A DNA stretch of 64,000 bases from positions 24,641 through 88,640 of the forward strand of contig CAJUIO010000002.1 in the NCBI GenBank assembly GCA_910586025.1, in the 5' to 3' direction. Below, in pieces: positions 49,479 to 57,323 of this stretch (position 1 is the stretch's first letter; the number at the start of each line of letters is the position of its first letter). Below the pieces are notes generated by a model. It was not told where the DNA came from and did not search any database. It saw only the letters and a program-made list of their open reading frames with translations. The stretch comes from an uncultured Lachnospiraceae bacterium. GTDB lineage: Bacteria; Bacillota; Clostridia; Lachnospirales; Lachnospiraceae. The position numbers and the translations under genes were made by a program.

Positions 49479-50099
49479 CTAACGGATATGCTCCTGAAGG
49501 TTCTCATCCTCCGTGTCAAAAACACATCTCTCGCAGGCATTGATCACGTGAGTGTCCAGAAATTTGTCATACCGCTTGTGCTTGCGCCCGTATGACATAT
49601 GAACATGGCCGTGAAGAAAGAATTTAGGCTTATATTTCTCAATCAATGTCCGGAATACCTGGAAGCCCTGATGGGGCAGGTCACGCCCGTCATTGAGCTC
49701 GTAGGCCGGAGAATGGGTCACCAGAATATCAAAGCCGTGGTGGCGGAAAAGCTGGAACCAGAGCCTGGCCACCCGCCTTCGCATTTCCTTTTCCGTGTAC
49801 TGGTGAGGTCCCGGGCGGTAGCGCATGGAACCGCCAAGCCCGAGGATCCGCACACCGTTATAGACAAATATCTCATCCTCAATGCAGGTGCATCCCTCCG
49901 GCGGAATTTTTTCATATTTTCCGTCATGATTTCCATGGACATAGAGCACCGGGACGGTGGAGAGGGTAACAAGGAAGGAGAGGTAGCGTGGATCCAGATC
50001 GCCGCAGGAAATAATCAGGTCAATCCCGTCCAGCTTGCTCTTTTCGAAGAAATCCCACAGATATTTCGATTCCTCGTCCGCAATTGCAAGTATCTTCAT
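49479..50099 (-). CDS. Calcineurin-like metallophosphoesterase
   Basis: 206 residues. Metal-dependent phosphoesterase; substrate unknown. Motifs: MKILAIADEES in place of the common DxH, then ISCGDLDPRYL (GD), YVHGNHDGKY (GNHD), LVTHSPAYELNDG (H) and FFLHGHVHMSYG (GHxH). The first motif has Asp-Glu-Glu where most relatives have Asp-x-His, so one metal site may differ. It starts 8 bases after the BMP-like gene on the same strand and probably shares its promoter. Similar small phosphoesterases act on cyclic nucleotides or phosphodiesters, but no choice is possible. Confidence 0.88.
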   Translation of the reverse strand: MKILAIADEESKYLWDFFEKSKLDGIDLIISCGDLDPRYLSFLVTLSTVPVLYVHGNHDGKYEKIPPEGCTCIEDEIFVYNGVRILGLGGSMRYRPGPHQYTEKEMRRRVARLWFQLFRHHGFDILVTHSPAYELNDGRDLPHQGFQVFRTLIEKYKPKFFLHGHVHMSYGRKHKRYDKFLDTHVINACERCVFDTEDENLQEHIR

Positions 50100-50106
50100 A
50101 TGTAAA

Positions 50107-52017
50107 TTAACCTTCCTTTTTATTTACTCCCTGCTGATCGATCACAGGCACGGCCTGTTCCTTCAATTCCTCTTTCTTGGGGATAGAGCCGATCACGTTC
50201 TCCACAAGCCAGTCCATGGTCATGATCTCCTCCGGAGCAAGGCTGCTGTCCGGATCGTCGGTCACCACGCCGCTCTGAGAATATAGGATGCCCGAAAAAG
50301 GATTAAATAATTCGGAGCTGATGGTGGCCTTCAAAAGCTCCACAAGCCGCTTGGTACCGATGGGAAGATGATGAGAGCAAACCACGTCAACCACGCCTGC
50401 CGACATGCCCCACCAGTAATTGATTGCCTTGGTGGAGGTGGGATCGTCATCATACTTCCAGGTTCCGTTCATAATGGTACGGATCAGCTGCTCATAAAAT
50501 TTTCCCCAGTGATACAGGGGCATAGCCAGATTTCTGGGATATCCCCCGTCCATGTGATAGATGCCGAAAAAGCGGGAGGCTTCCTCGGGAATCACCATGT
50601 CCCTCCCGGAGATACAGGAGGACTGGGTCTCGCGGATTCTCTCGTCAAGGTCCACATCCTTTTTGGTGGACCATTCCAGATAAACCTTGGCTCTTGGATT
50701 GATCATTTTCGCTCCAAGGGCAAAGGCGTTGATATTGGCAATGGACCCGTAAATGGGATAATCCGCAATGTACATCAGACGGTTATTTTCCGACATGGCG
50801 CCTGCGATGGCCCCCATGAGGAATTTTGCCTCGTGCATTCTGGAATAGTAGGTGCGGATATACCGGTGTGAGGTGTTCAGGGAACAATTTAAAATACGGA
50901 CCTCACGGTTGGCTATCGCCGCCTTCACACTGGCCTGTACAAAAGCGGGAGTGGTGGTGAAGATCAGATTGCAGCCCAGGTCTATGGCATCCTGGATTTG
51001 GGCATCCACGGTATCCAGGGTGGCGTTCTCGAAGCAGATCGTCTGAAGCTCGTCCGGGAAGGTCTGCTCCAGATAAAGCCGTCCCAGCTCGTGGGCGTAG
51101 GTCCAGGCGGAGGTTCCGGGTGTTTTTTCGTAAATGAACGCTATTTTCATCTTCGGAGAGCTCAGAGGAAGAAGTATGCTGTGCAGGGGCTTCTTTTCCT
51201 GGTTGGGATTCATCTTGAGGTCGATATCCTGATCCTCCTGAAGAAGCTCGAATTCCTCCCAGCTCTTTGCAATCAGAGCCTTAAGCTCGTTCGTGGTTTT
51301 TTCCTCGGTCTCCTTATAGCCGTACAGAGTGATGAAGGAGAGAAAGGCATCACCCGGCGTGATATGCAGCTTGTTTCCGCCCTTTGCCTTGTACTCGGAG
51401 CAAAAGCGTGTATAGAAGGCGCTGAAGGTAAGGAGCTCGTCGTCATTCCAGGTCTGCCCGGGCTCCTTACCCACGGCCTTCTGAAGCCTGGAAAAGCTTC
51501 CCTCCTGGGAGAACCAGACGTAATTGATCGGAGCTGCCTGATAGAATTCCATGAATTCGTAGTAGAGCCTGTTTTCCTTTTCCTCCGAACGTCTTGGCAC
51601 AATCCGGGTGACGTTTCCCGGAATGGAGACGACTCCGAAATACTTCATGACGCTGACGCGCTTGTTCCCTTCCAGGACATAAAATTTGTTCATGTATTCA
51701 TAGGCCTTGATGGGATCGCGGATTCCCTCCTCTATATGACTGGTGCTCAGGCTGGACCATTTGCTGGCAAACTCCGTATCCTCCTGCAGGATCGGCATGA
51801 AGTTTCCCGCAAAGGATGTGCTTCTTCCTATGGTCTTGGTACCCGCGATGCGTTCGGTGGGAATCTGAACCAGCCCAAGAGGCATCTCGTAATAAGATCC
51901 CTTGTCAGGCATGATATCGTCCAGAACCTCCAGCGTGGGCTTTTCCCCGCGCAGCATACGGGCCTGATAATCCTTTTTTCCTAATCTGAATGCTTTACTG
52001 TAATCTTCTCTTCCCAT
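50107..52017 (-). CDS. ParB-like N-terminus fused to a BMP (basic membrane protein) periplasmic-binding fold
   Basis: 636 residues, no signal peptide or lipobox, so predicted cytosolic. Residues about 35-140 resemble a ParB/Srx-like domain (IPTERIAGTKTIGR, then HIEEGIRDPIKAYEYMNKFYVLEGNKRVSVMKYFG). From about 290 a BMP/Med-type binding domain follows (MKIAFIYEKTPGTSAWTYAHELGRLYLEQ ... NLIFTTTPAFVQASVKAA). BMP proteins normally are exported lipoproteins of nucleoside ABC importers; here the fold is intracellular. A ligand sensor is conceivable. ATG 52017 follows GGGAGAG; upstream in-frame codons cross its promoter. Confidence 0.82.
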   Translation of the reverse strand: MGREDYSKAFRLGKKDYQARMLRGEKPTLEVLDDIMPDKGSYYEMPLGLVQIPTERIAGTKTIGRSTSFAGNFMPILQEDTEFASKWSSLSTSHIEEGIRDPIKAYEYMNKFYVLEGNKRVSVMKYFGVVSIPGNVTRIVPRRSEEKENRLYYEFMEFYQAAPINYVWFSQEGSFSRLQKAVGKEPGQTWNDDELLTFSAFYTRFCSEYKAKGGNKLHITPGDAFLSFITLYGYKETEEKTTNELKALIAKSWEEFELLQEDQDIDLKMNPNQEKKPLHSILLPLSSPKMKIAFIYEKTPGTSAWTYAHELGRLYLEQTFPDELQTICFENATLDTVDAQIQDAIDLGCNLIFTTTPAFVQASVKAAIANREVRILNCSLNTSHRYIRTYYSRMHEAKFLMGAIAGAMSENNRLMYIADYPIYGSIANINAFALGAKMINPRAKVYLEWSTKKDVDLDERIRETQSSCISGRDMVIPEEASRFFGIYHMDGGYPRNLAMPLYHWGKFYEQLIRTIMNGTWKYDDDPTSTKAINYWWGMSAGVVDVVCSHHLPIGTKRLVELLKATISSELFNPFSGILYSQSGVVTDDPDSSLAPEEIMTMDWLVENVIGSIPKKEELKEQAVPVIDQQGVNKKEG

Positions 52018-52062
52018 ACTCTCCCTCTGAAATTGAATTGTTTGTTTAATCTCTTCTTTTTT

Positions 52063-52091
52063 ATTATAGGAAAGAACAGGGGGAAATGCAA
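52063..52091 (-). promoter_or_regulatory. Promoter of the ParB/BMP-phosphoesterase pair
   Basis: Minus strand TTGCAT (52091-52086) and TATAAT (52068-52063), 17 bases apart, about 45 bases before the start codon. The divergent HPr gene begins at 52190. Confidence 0.67.
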
Positions 52092-52151
52092 GGGAAGAAA
52101 ATTTTTGGTCGGGATGGACGAAATATATGGAAAAATTGTCCGCAATTGAGG

Positions 52152-52157
52152 TATAAT
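52152..52157 (+). promoter_or_regulatory. Possible -10 element of the HPr gene
   Basis: A perfect TATAAT lies 33 bases before the HPr start codon, but the position 17 bases upstream reads GGAAAA, so no good -35 exists. An activator or a weak promoter is possible. Confidence 0.35.
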
Positions 52158-52189
52158 AAAAGTACATAAAATTTAAGGAGGAAGAGAAC

Positions 52190-52447
52190 ATGCAGAATTT
52201 CAGTTATGTCATCAAGGACGAGGTGGGGATCCATGCAAGACCTGCGGGACTTCTGGTGAAGGAAGCAAAGAAATATCAGAGCAAGATAAAGATCGTAAAG
52301 GGAGAGAAGTCTGCGGATGCCACCAAGCTGATGATGGTTATGAGTCTTGGAGTAAAGTGCGGAGAGGAAGTTGCCGTGGAGGTGGAAGGAGAGGACGAGG
52401 AGACCGCCTGCAAGGAGATGAAGGCATTTTTTGAGAGCAATCTGTAG
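52190..52447 (+). CDS. HPr-family phosphocarrier protein lacking Ser46
   Basis: 85 residues. HPr passes phosphate from Enzyme I to sugar permeases via His15, which is present in GIHARPAGLLVKEA. The regulatory serine, phosphorylated by HPr kinase in Firmicutes, should be residue 46, in a context like LKSIMGVMSLG; here the text is ATKLMMVMSLG and residue 46 is Lys (preceded by Thr45). The protein can therefore act in phosphotransfer but probably not in CcpA-linked catabolite repression. No enzyme I or sugar permease gene adjoins it. Start follows AAGGAGG. Confidence 0.92.
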   Translation: MQNFSYVIKDEVGIHARPAGLLVKEAKKYQSKIKIVKGEKSADATKLMMVMSLGVKCGEEVAVEVEGEDEETACKEMKAFFESNL

Positions 52448-52465
52448 GAAATGAGGATCGGAGGC

Positions 52466-52513
52466 GCTGCTGCCCTGCCGTTGGGGAACCAAAGGCAGGC
52501 GGCAGCTTCTTTT
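52466..52513 (+). terminator. Terminator after the HPr gene
   Basis: GCTGC (52466-52470) with GCAGC (52502-52506) and CCTGCC (52474-52479) with GGCAGG (52494-52499) form an imperfect GC-rich stem followed by TTCTTTT. Confidence 0.62.
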
Positions 52514-52515
52514 CG

Positions 52516-52532
52516 TGACAATGGAATTGTCA
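52516..52532. promoter_or_regulatory. Operator-like dyad before the GH13 gene
   Basis: TGACAAT-GGA-ATTGTCA is a perfect 7-base dyad with a 3-base centre. It lies 58 bases before the GH13 start in the gap behind the HPr terminator. The right half contains TTGTCA, but no matching -10 was found 15-18 bases downstream, so its role is open. Confidence 0.32.
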
Positions 52533-52590
52533 AGGGGTGTGAATTCTGCTGCCCGTCCGGGCTGGGGAGAAAGAGAGAAAGGAGCAGGAA

Positions 52591-54513
52591 ATGAGTAAGA
52601 GTTCGGGGAAAAAGAAAACCGCGGTGAAGACGGCTGCGGCAAAGGTTCAGACAAGGGATACGGCGGCCAGGGCGCTGAATCAGGAGGAAATCTACCGGAA
52701 ACGGTTTGACAGACACTTTGAGGAGCTGCGCTGGCTTTATGCGGAGCTGTACGGAAACGACTCCATGTTTGCGGAGCTGTGCGACCATATGGAGCAGTTC
52801 TACGGGGAAAGAGGAGCTGAGCTCAGGACGCTGGATCAAAAGCGCGAGGAGCTGAGCGGCTGGTACAAACAGAACGATATGCTCGGTATGATGTTTTACA
52901 TAGATAATTTTGCGGGAAATATGCAGGGTGTCAAGTCCAGACTTGATTATATTGAGAAGTGCAATGTGAATTATATCCATCTGATGCCCTTTCTCGATAC
53001 GCCGGAAGGGCGCTCCGACGGCGGCTATGCGGTTTCCGACTTCAGGAAGGTGCAGGAAAAGCTTGGCTCCATGGAGGATCTTGACGACCTGACGGCGGCC
53101 TGCCACAAAAAGGGAATCAATGTCTGTATGGACTTTGTGATGAATCATACCTCGGAGGATCACGAGTGGGCGAAGAAGGCAAGGAAAGGCGACGGGGAGT
53201 ACATGAGCCGTTATTTCTTTTTTGACAACTCCTACATACCCTCCATGTACGAGAACACGGTTCCCCAGGTGTTCCCCACCACGGCACCCGGAAACTTCAC
53301 GTATCTTCCGGATGCGGGCCACTTCGTGATGACAACCTTTTATCCCTATCAGTGGGATCTGAATTACAAGAACCCCAGGGTCTTTAATGAGATGATGTAT
53401 AATTTCCTGTATCTTGCAAACAGGGGAATTGATATCATCCGGATTGACGCAGTTCCCTATATCTGGAAGGAGCTGAACACTCCCTGCCGGAATCTTCCCC
53501 AGGTCCACACCATTGTGCGCATGATGCGCATGATCAGCGAGATCGTCTGTCCGGGCGTTCTGCTTCTCGGGGAGGTGGTGATGGAGCCGGAGAAGGTGGT
53601 TCCCTACTTTGGAACCGTGGAGAAGCCGGAGTGTCATATGCTTTACAACGTGACAACCATGGCGACCACCTGGCACACCGTGGCAACCAGAAACGTTGGG
53701 CTGCTTAAGAAGCAGCTGGATATTGTGAATTCCCTGCCCAAGCAGTACGTGTTTCTCAATTATCTGCGCTGTCACGACGATATCGGCTGGGGGCTTGACT
53801 ACGGAACCCTGCGGATGGAGGGAATGGACGAGCGAGCGCACAAGAAGTATTTGAACGACTATTTCCAGGGCTATGCGGGGGACAGCAACAGCCGGGGCGA
53901 GCTCTACAATGCGGATCCCATCACCGGAGACGCCAGATTCTGCGGAACCACCGCATCCATGTGCGGAGTGGAGAAGGCCGGATTCGAGGGAAATGAGGAG
54001 GCCATGGAAAAAGCCATCCGGATGGACGTGATGCTCCACGCATACATGTTCATGCAGTCCGGCATCCCGGTCCTCTACAGCGGGGATGAGATCGGCCAGG
54101 TCAATGATTATACCTACAAGGAGGATCCCAACAAGGCGCCGGATTCCCGGTATATCCACAGGGGAGCCATGAACTGGGAGCTGGCGGCCAAAGCCTCGGA
54201 CGAGACCACGGTGGAGGGAAAGCTGTTTAAGAGTCTCTCGGATCTGGAGCGGCTGCGCAGGAGAGAGAAGGTCTTTGTCTCCTATGCGGACACCTGGACC
54301 ATTGACACCTGGGATCCCTCCGTGCTCTGTATCGGCAGATACTATGAGGGAGAAAAGCTCATCGGTCTGTTCAATTTCAGTGAGCACGATAAGACCGCCT
54401 GGATCAATGAGACGGACGGGGAGTATGTGGACCTGATCTCCGGGAAGGAGATGGAAGCGGCGGGAGTGGATATCCCGGCCTATGGCTTTTACTATCTGAA
54501 AAAGAAATCGTAG
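52591..54513 (+). CDS. GH13 amylosucrase-like alpha-glucosidase/sucrose hydrolase
   Basis: 640 residues. GH13 enzyme resembling the amylosucrase subfamily: an N-terminal helical domain (about 25-95) precedes the barrel, and LMPFLDTPEGRSDGGYAVSDFR matches the amylosucrase active-site loop. Nucleophile Asp286 in GIDIIRIDAVPY and acid/base Glu328 in LLLGEVV fall at the same numbers as in Neisseria polysaccharea amylosucrase; DFVMNHTSED is also present. It likely acts on sucrose or a related alpha-glucoside. No signal peptide; Lys/Ala-rich N-terminal extension of about 25 residues. Whether it polymerises glucose or only hydrolyses cannot be judged. Confidence 0.9.
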   Translation: MSKSSGKKKTAVKTAAAKVQTRDTAARALNQEEIYRKRFDRHFEELRWLYAELYGNDSMFAELCDHMEQFYGERGAELRTLDQKREELSGWYKQNDMLGMMFYIDNFAGNMQGVKSRLDYIEKCNVNYIHLMPFLDTPEGRSDGGYAVSDFRKVQEKLGSMEDLDDLTAACHKKGINVCMDFVMNHTSEDHEWAKKARKGDGEYMSRYFFFDNSYIPSMYENTVPQVFPTTAPGNFTYLPDAGHFVMTTFYPYQWDLNYKNPRVFNEMMYNFLYLANRGIDIIRIDAVPYIWKELNTPCRNLPQVHTIVRMMRMISEIVCPGVLLLGEVVMEPEKVVPYFGTVEKPECHMLYNVTTMATTWHTVATRNVGLLKKQLDIVNSLPKQYVFLNYLRCHDDIGWGLDYGTLRMEGMDERAHKKYLNDYFQGYAGDSNSRGELYNADPITGDARFCGTTASMCGVEKAGFEGNEEAMEKAIRMDVMLHAYMFMQSGIPVLYSGDEIGQVNDYTYKEDPNKAPDSRYIHRGAMNWELAAKASDETTVEGKLFKSLSDLERLRRREKVFVSYADTWTIDTWDPSVLCIGRYYEGEKLIGLFNFSEHDKTAWINETDGEYVDLISGKEMEAAGVDIPAYGFYYLKKKS

Positions 54514-54517
54514 CATT

Positions 54518-55069
54518 TTACCGCCTGTCTGCAGGCAGGCGGCAGCTTCCGGGCGTGGTGCCCTTGAGCTTTTTGAAAATGCGGATGAAGGCGTTGCTGT
54601 CCACGAATCCCGTCATATGTACGATATCCGCAATTTTCAGCTCTGTTCTGGACAGAAGCGGAATGGAATTGGCGATGCGGATCTCATAGAGGTAATCGAT
54701 AACGCTCCTTTGATACTGCTCCTTAAACTTCCGGGAGAGATAGGAGGGCGAAATCTGAAAGTGGGCGGCAATGGAATTCAGGTTCAGGTTTGCGTCAAAA
54801 TAATTGTTTTCGATGAAGCGGCATATATTCAGTCCCCACTGGACGCTTGAGAGCCCCCTGTGCTCGATCTCGTCACAGGTTTTCAGGTAAGCGTTGCAGG
54901 CTTGGGAGAGGGCGCTTGGCAGAGACTGGGAGAAGTAGTCTTCTCCCAGAAACCGGAGCCCCTCGGGGCAGATTCCGTAGCTGGTCTGACAATAGAGCTG
55001 CAGCTTTGCGGTCACCTGGTAAAAGAAATAATAGCAGCTCCTGGCATCTGTCGAGGAGAGACTGTTTTT
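54518..55069 (-). pseudogene. 3' fragment of an AraC/YesN-type transcriptional regulator
   Basis: Only the C-terminal part remains. The open frame reads KNSLSSTDARSCYYFFYQVTAKL... and ends with a complete AraC HTH domain (NLNSIAAHFQISPSYLSRKFKEQYQRSVIDYLYEIRIANSIPLLSRTELKIADIVHMTGFVDSNAFIRIFKKLKGTTPG). A GTG at 55015 gives a 165-residue product but no good ribosome site. Full YesN-like proteins are 400-750 residues with a receiver or membrane sensor, absent here. Upstream the frame passes directly into a plus-strand permease fragment, indicating a deletion or rearrangement. Such regulators usually sit beside sugar ABC transporter genes. Confidence 0.78.
54521..54542. terminator. Hairpin at the GH13/AraC convergent end
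   Basis: CCGCCTG (54521-54527) pairs with CAGGCGG (54536-54542). It lies just after the GH13 stop and inside the AraC fragment's last codons. No clear T-run on either side, so termination is uncertain. Confidence 0.35.
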
Positions 55070-55076
55070 TTCCGGC
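55058..55076. other. Rearrangement scar joining two truncated genes
   Basis: Minus-strand codons read as AraC text (KNSL) down from 55069, and plus-strand codons read as permease text (LFFSGGLIPGYLLVK) up from 55062. Both genes lose their 5' parts here, head to head. No insertion sequence or target duplication was seen at the joint. Confidence 0.65.
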
Positions 55077-55577
55077 GGTCTGATCCCAGGCTATCTGCTG
55101 GTGAAGGATCTGGGACTGATCGGAAGCAGGCTTGCCCTGATTATCCCCGGGGCGGTGAGCACCTTTAACCTGATGATCATGATCACGGGCTTTGAGGGAA
55201 TTCCGCAGTCCCTGGAGGAGTCGGCCCGCATTGACGGGGCGGGGGACTGGACCATCCTGCTCCGGATCGTGATGCCTCTTGCAAAGCCGACTATCATGGT
55301 GATTCTGCTGTATTATGCGGTGGGACACTGGAACTCGTGGTTTAACGCCATGATTTACCTGAGGGATGCGGAGAAGATGCCGCTGCAGATCTTTCTGAGG
55401 GATATCCTCACAAGGAGCCAGCTGGGAGCCATGACTGGACAGACAGATATCGAGGATGTGGGATTGACCATCAAATATGCCACGATTATTGTATCCACAG
55501 TGCCGATTCTGTGCATCTATCCTTTTATTCAGAAGCATTTCGTAAAGGGCGTGATGATCGGAGCGGTGAAAGAGTAA
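55062..55577 (+). pseudogene. 3' fragment of a sugar ABC transporter permease (CUT1, LplC/MalG type)
   Basis: 172 codons of a permease that is normally about 290 residues. Text begins LFFSGGLIPGYLLVKDLGLIGSRLALIIPGA, which corresponds to the middle of LplC/YtcP-like proteins, and contains the EAA loop that contacts the ATPase (EESARIDGAGDWTILLRIVMPLAKPTI). It ends GVMIGAVKE, the normal C-terminus. The N-terminal membrane helices are lost at the scar. A GTG at 55101 could start a short product, but no complete channel can form. The intact GH2 gene follows 35 bases later, as in sugar-use clusters. Confidence 0.8.
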
Positions 55578-55612
55578 GAAGAACAGACCAAAGCGAAAGG
55601 AGAACTGGAATT

Positions 55613-57295
55613 ATGCTGCGAATGTTTGCAACGCACAGGATCAGGAAGCAGACAGAGCTTTCCTCCTGTCTGTGGGATTTTGCCACCATGCCCGGGGAGG
55701 GAGAGGAGGCTGTGAGGCGAAAGGCCATGGTGCCCGGCTGCTGGGAGACTTACCCACAGCTTCGCTCCTACAGAGGGAAAGCGTGCTATGAGAGGAGCTT
55801 TGAGGCCGGCGGGAATATCCGGCTGGAATTTAAAGGGGTCAGCCACACGGCGCAGGTGTACCTGGACGGGGAGGAGATTGTGTCTCATTACAATGCCTAC
55901 ACGTCCTTTTCAGCGGTGGTGAGGAATGTGCCGGCGGGGGTACACCGCCTTACGGTCTGCGTGGACAACAGCTTCGGGGAGCATTCGGCCCTTCACGTGC
56001 CAAACGATTACCAGACCTACGGCGGGATCACCAGGGCAGTGGCGCTGGAGGAGCTTGGGGATGCTTATATAAAGTGGATCCATGTAACTCCGGATAAGAA
56101 GGAGGAAGGCTGGCAGGCGCAGGTGCAGGTCTGCGTCCGGAACCTGTCACGGGAGCCGTTTGAGGGCAGGGTGCGGCTTGACCTGGGGGAGGAAGGAAAA
56201 ATCACGGATTCTCTTCCGGTAAAGCTTTCTCCAGGGGAGACGGCCGTGGTTTCCACGCGGCTCTTGTGCGGGGACGTGCGGGTATGGAGCCCGGAGGATC
56301 CTGTGCTCTATGCGGCTGCGGCGGTTCTTGAGGATGAGGCCGGACGGGAGATGGACGATCTGATTGAACGTTTCGGTTTCCGCAAGGTGGAGGTTTCGGG
56401 AAAGGATATTCTTTTGAACGGCAGTAAGCTTCGGATCAGGGGATTTTGCCGCCACGAGGATCATCCTCAGTTCGGCTGCAGCCTTCCGCTGGAGGCGCTC
56501 TGGCAGGATATCCTGATTATGAAGGACCTGGGGGTTAATTCCGTGAGGACTTCCCATTATCCCAATGAGGAGCTTTTTCTGGATCTGTGCGACGAGCAGG
56601 GAATCCTTGTGTGGGAGGAAAACCATGCCAGAGGGCTGTCTGAGGAGGCTATGAGAAATCCTAACTTTGAGAGGCAGTGCGAGGACTGTATCCGGGAGAT
56701 GATCGAGGCGCATTATAATCATCCAAGCATTTACATCTGGGGGATTCTCAATGAATGCGCCAGCCACACGGAGTATGGAAAGAGCTGTTATGAGGCGCAG
56801 CTTTCCCTGATCCGGGAGCTGGATAAGAGCAGGCCCCGTTCCTTTGCCAGCTGTCAGTTTAAGACCGATATCTGCTTTGGGCTTGTGGATGTGGTTTCCT
56901 ACAATATCTATCCTCTCTGGTACCATGACACTCCGGCGGAGGAATATCTGGCGGATCTGTATCGCTGGGTGCAGGAGTGTACGCAAGGAGCCGGGAAGCC
57001 CTTCCTCATCACGGAGATCGGAGCGGGAGCGGTGTACGGCTACCGGACTCCGGATCAGGTGAAGTGGTCCGAGGAGTATCAGAGGTGGGCGCTTGACAGG
57101 CAGCTTAAGGCGGTTCTCTCCCACGAGGATACGAGCGGCGTGTATATCTGGCAGTTCTGTGACTGCAGGGTGTGCGACAGCTGGTTCGGAGGCCGCCCCA
57201 GAACCATGAACAATAAGGGAATCGTGGACGAGTACCGCAGGCCAAAGCTGGCTTATGAGACGGTGAAGAGGATTTTTGAGGAGGAGGGAAAGTAA
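55613..57295 (+). CDS. GH2 beta-glucuronidase
   Basis: 560 residues. Removes beta-linked glucuronic acid from conjugates or glycans, in the cytosol (no signal peptide). N-terminal jelly-roll, Ig-like domain, then a barrel from about 265. Acid/base Glu381 in ILNECASH, nucleophile Glu468 in LITEIGAGA. The NxK motif that reads the glucuronate carboxylate is present as Asn533-Asn534-Lys535 followed by GI, matching NKKGI of E. coli UidA. RTSHYPNEE and HEDHPQFG also match. ATG 55613 has AAAGGAG upstream. It follows the broken permease, so its original importer and regulator appear lost. Confidence 0.9.
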   Translation: MLRMFATHRIRKQTELSSCLWDFATMPGEGEEAVRRKAMVPGCWETYPQLRSYRGKACYERSFEAGGNIRLEFKGVSHTAQVYLDGEEIVSHYNAYTSFSAVVRNVPAGVHRLTVCVDNSFGEHSALHVPNDYQTYGGITRAVALEELGDAYIKWIHVTPDKKEEGWQAQVQVCVRNLSREPFEGRVRLDLGEEGKITDSLPVKLSPGETAVVSTRLLCGDVRVWSPEDPVLYAAAAVLEDEAGREMDDLIERFGFRKVEVSGKDILLNGSKLRIRGFCRHEDHPQFGCSLPLEALWQDILIMKDLGVNSVRTSHYPNEELFLDLCDEQGILVWEENHARGLSEEAMRNPNFERQCEDCIREMIEAHYNHPSIYIWGILNECASHTEYGKSCYEAQLSLIRELDKSRPRSFASCQFKTDICFGLVDVVSYNIYPLWYHDTPAEEYLADLYRWVQECTQGAGKPFLITEIGAGAVYGYRTPDQVKWSEEYQRWALDRQLKAVLSHEDTSGVYIWQFCDCRVCDSWFGGRPRTMNNKGIVDEYRRPKLAYETVKRIFEEEGK

Positions 57296-57323
57296 AAAGC
57301 GCCGGGCGGATGACGGAGCATTG

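Noticed and set aside
52276..54516. 746-codon open frame on the minus strand opposite the GH13 gene
   Set aside because: No recognisable domain, and His/Leu/Ile-rich text typical of antisense translation; it also covers the HPr gene. The plus-strand enzyme is certain.
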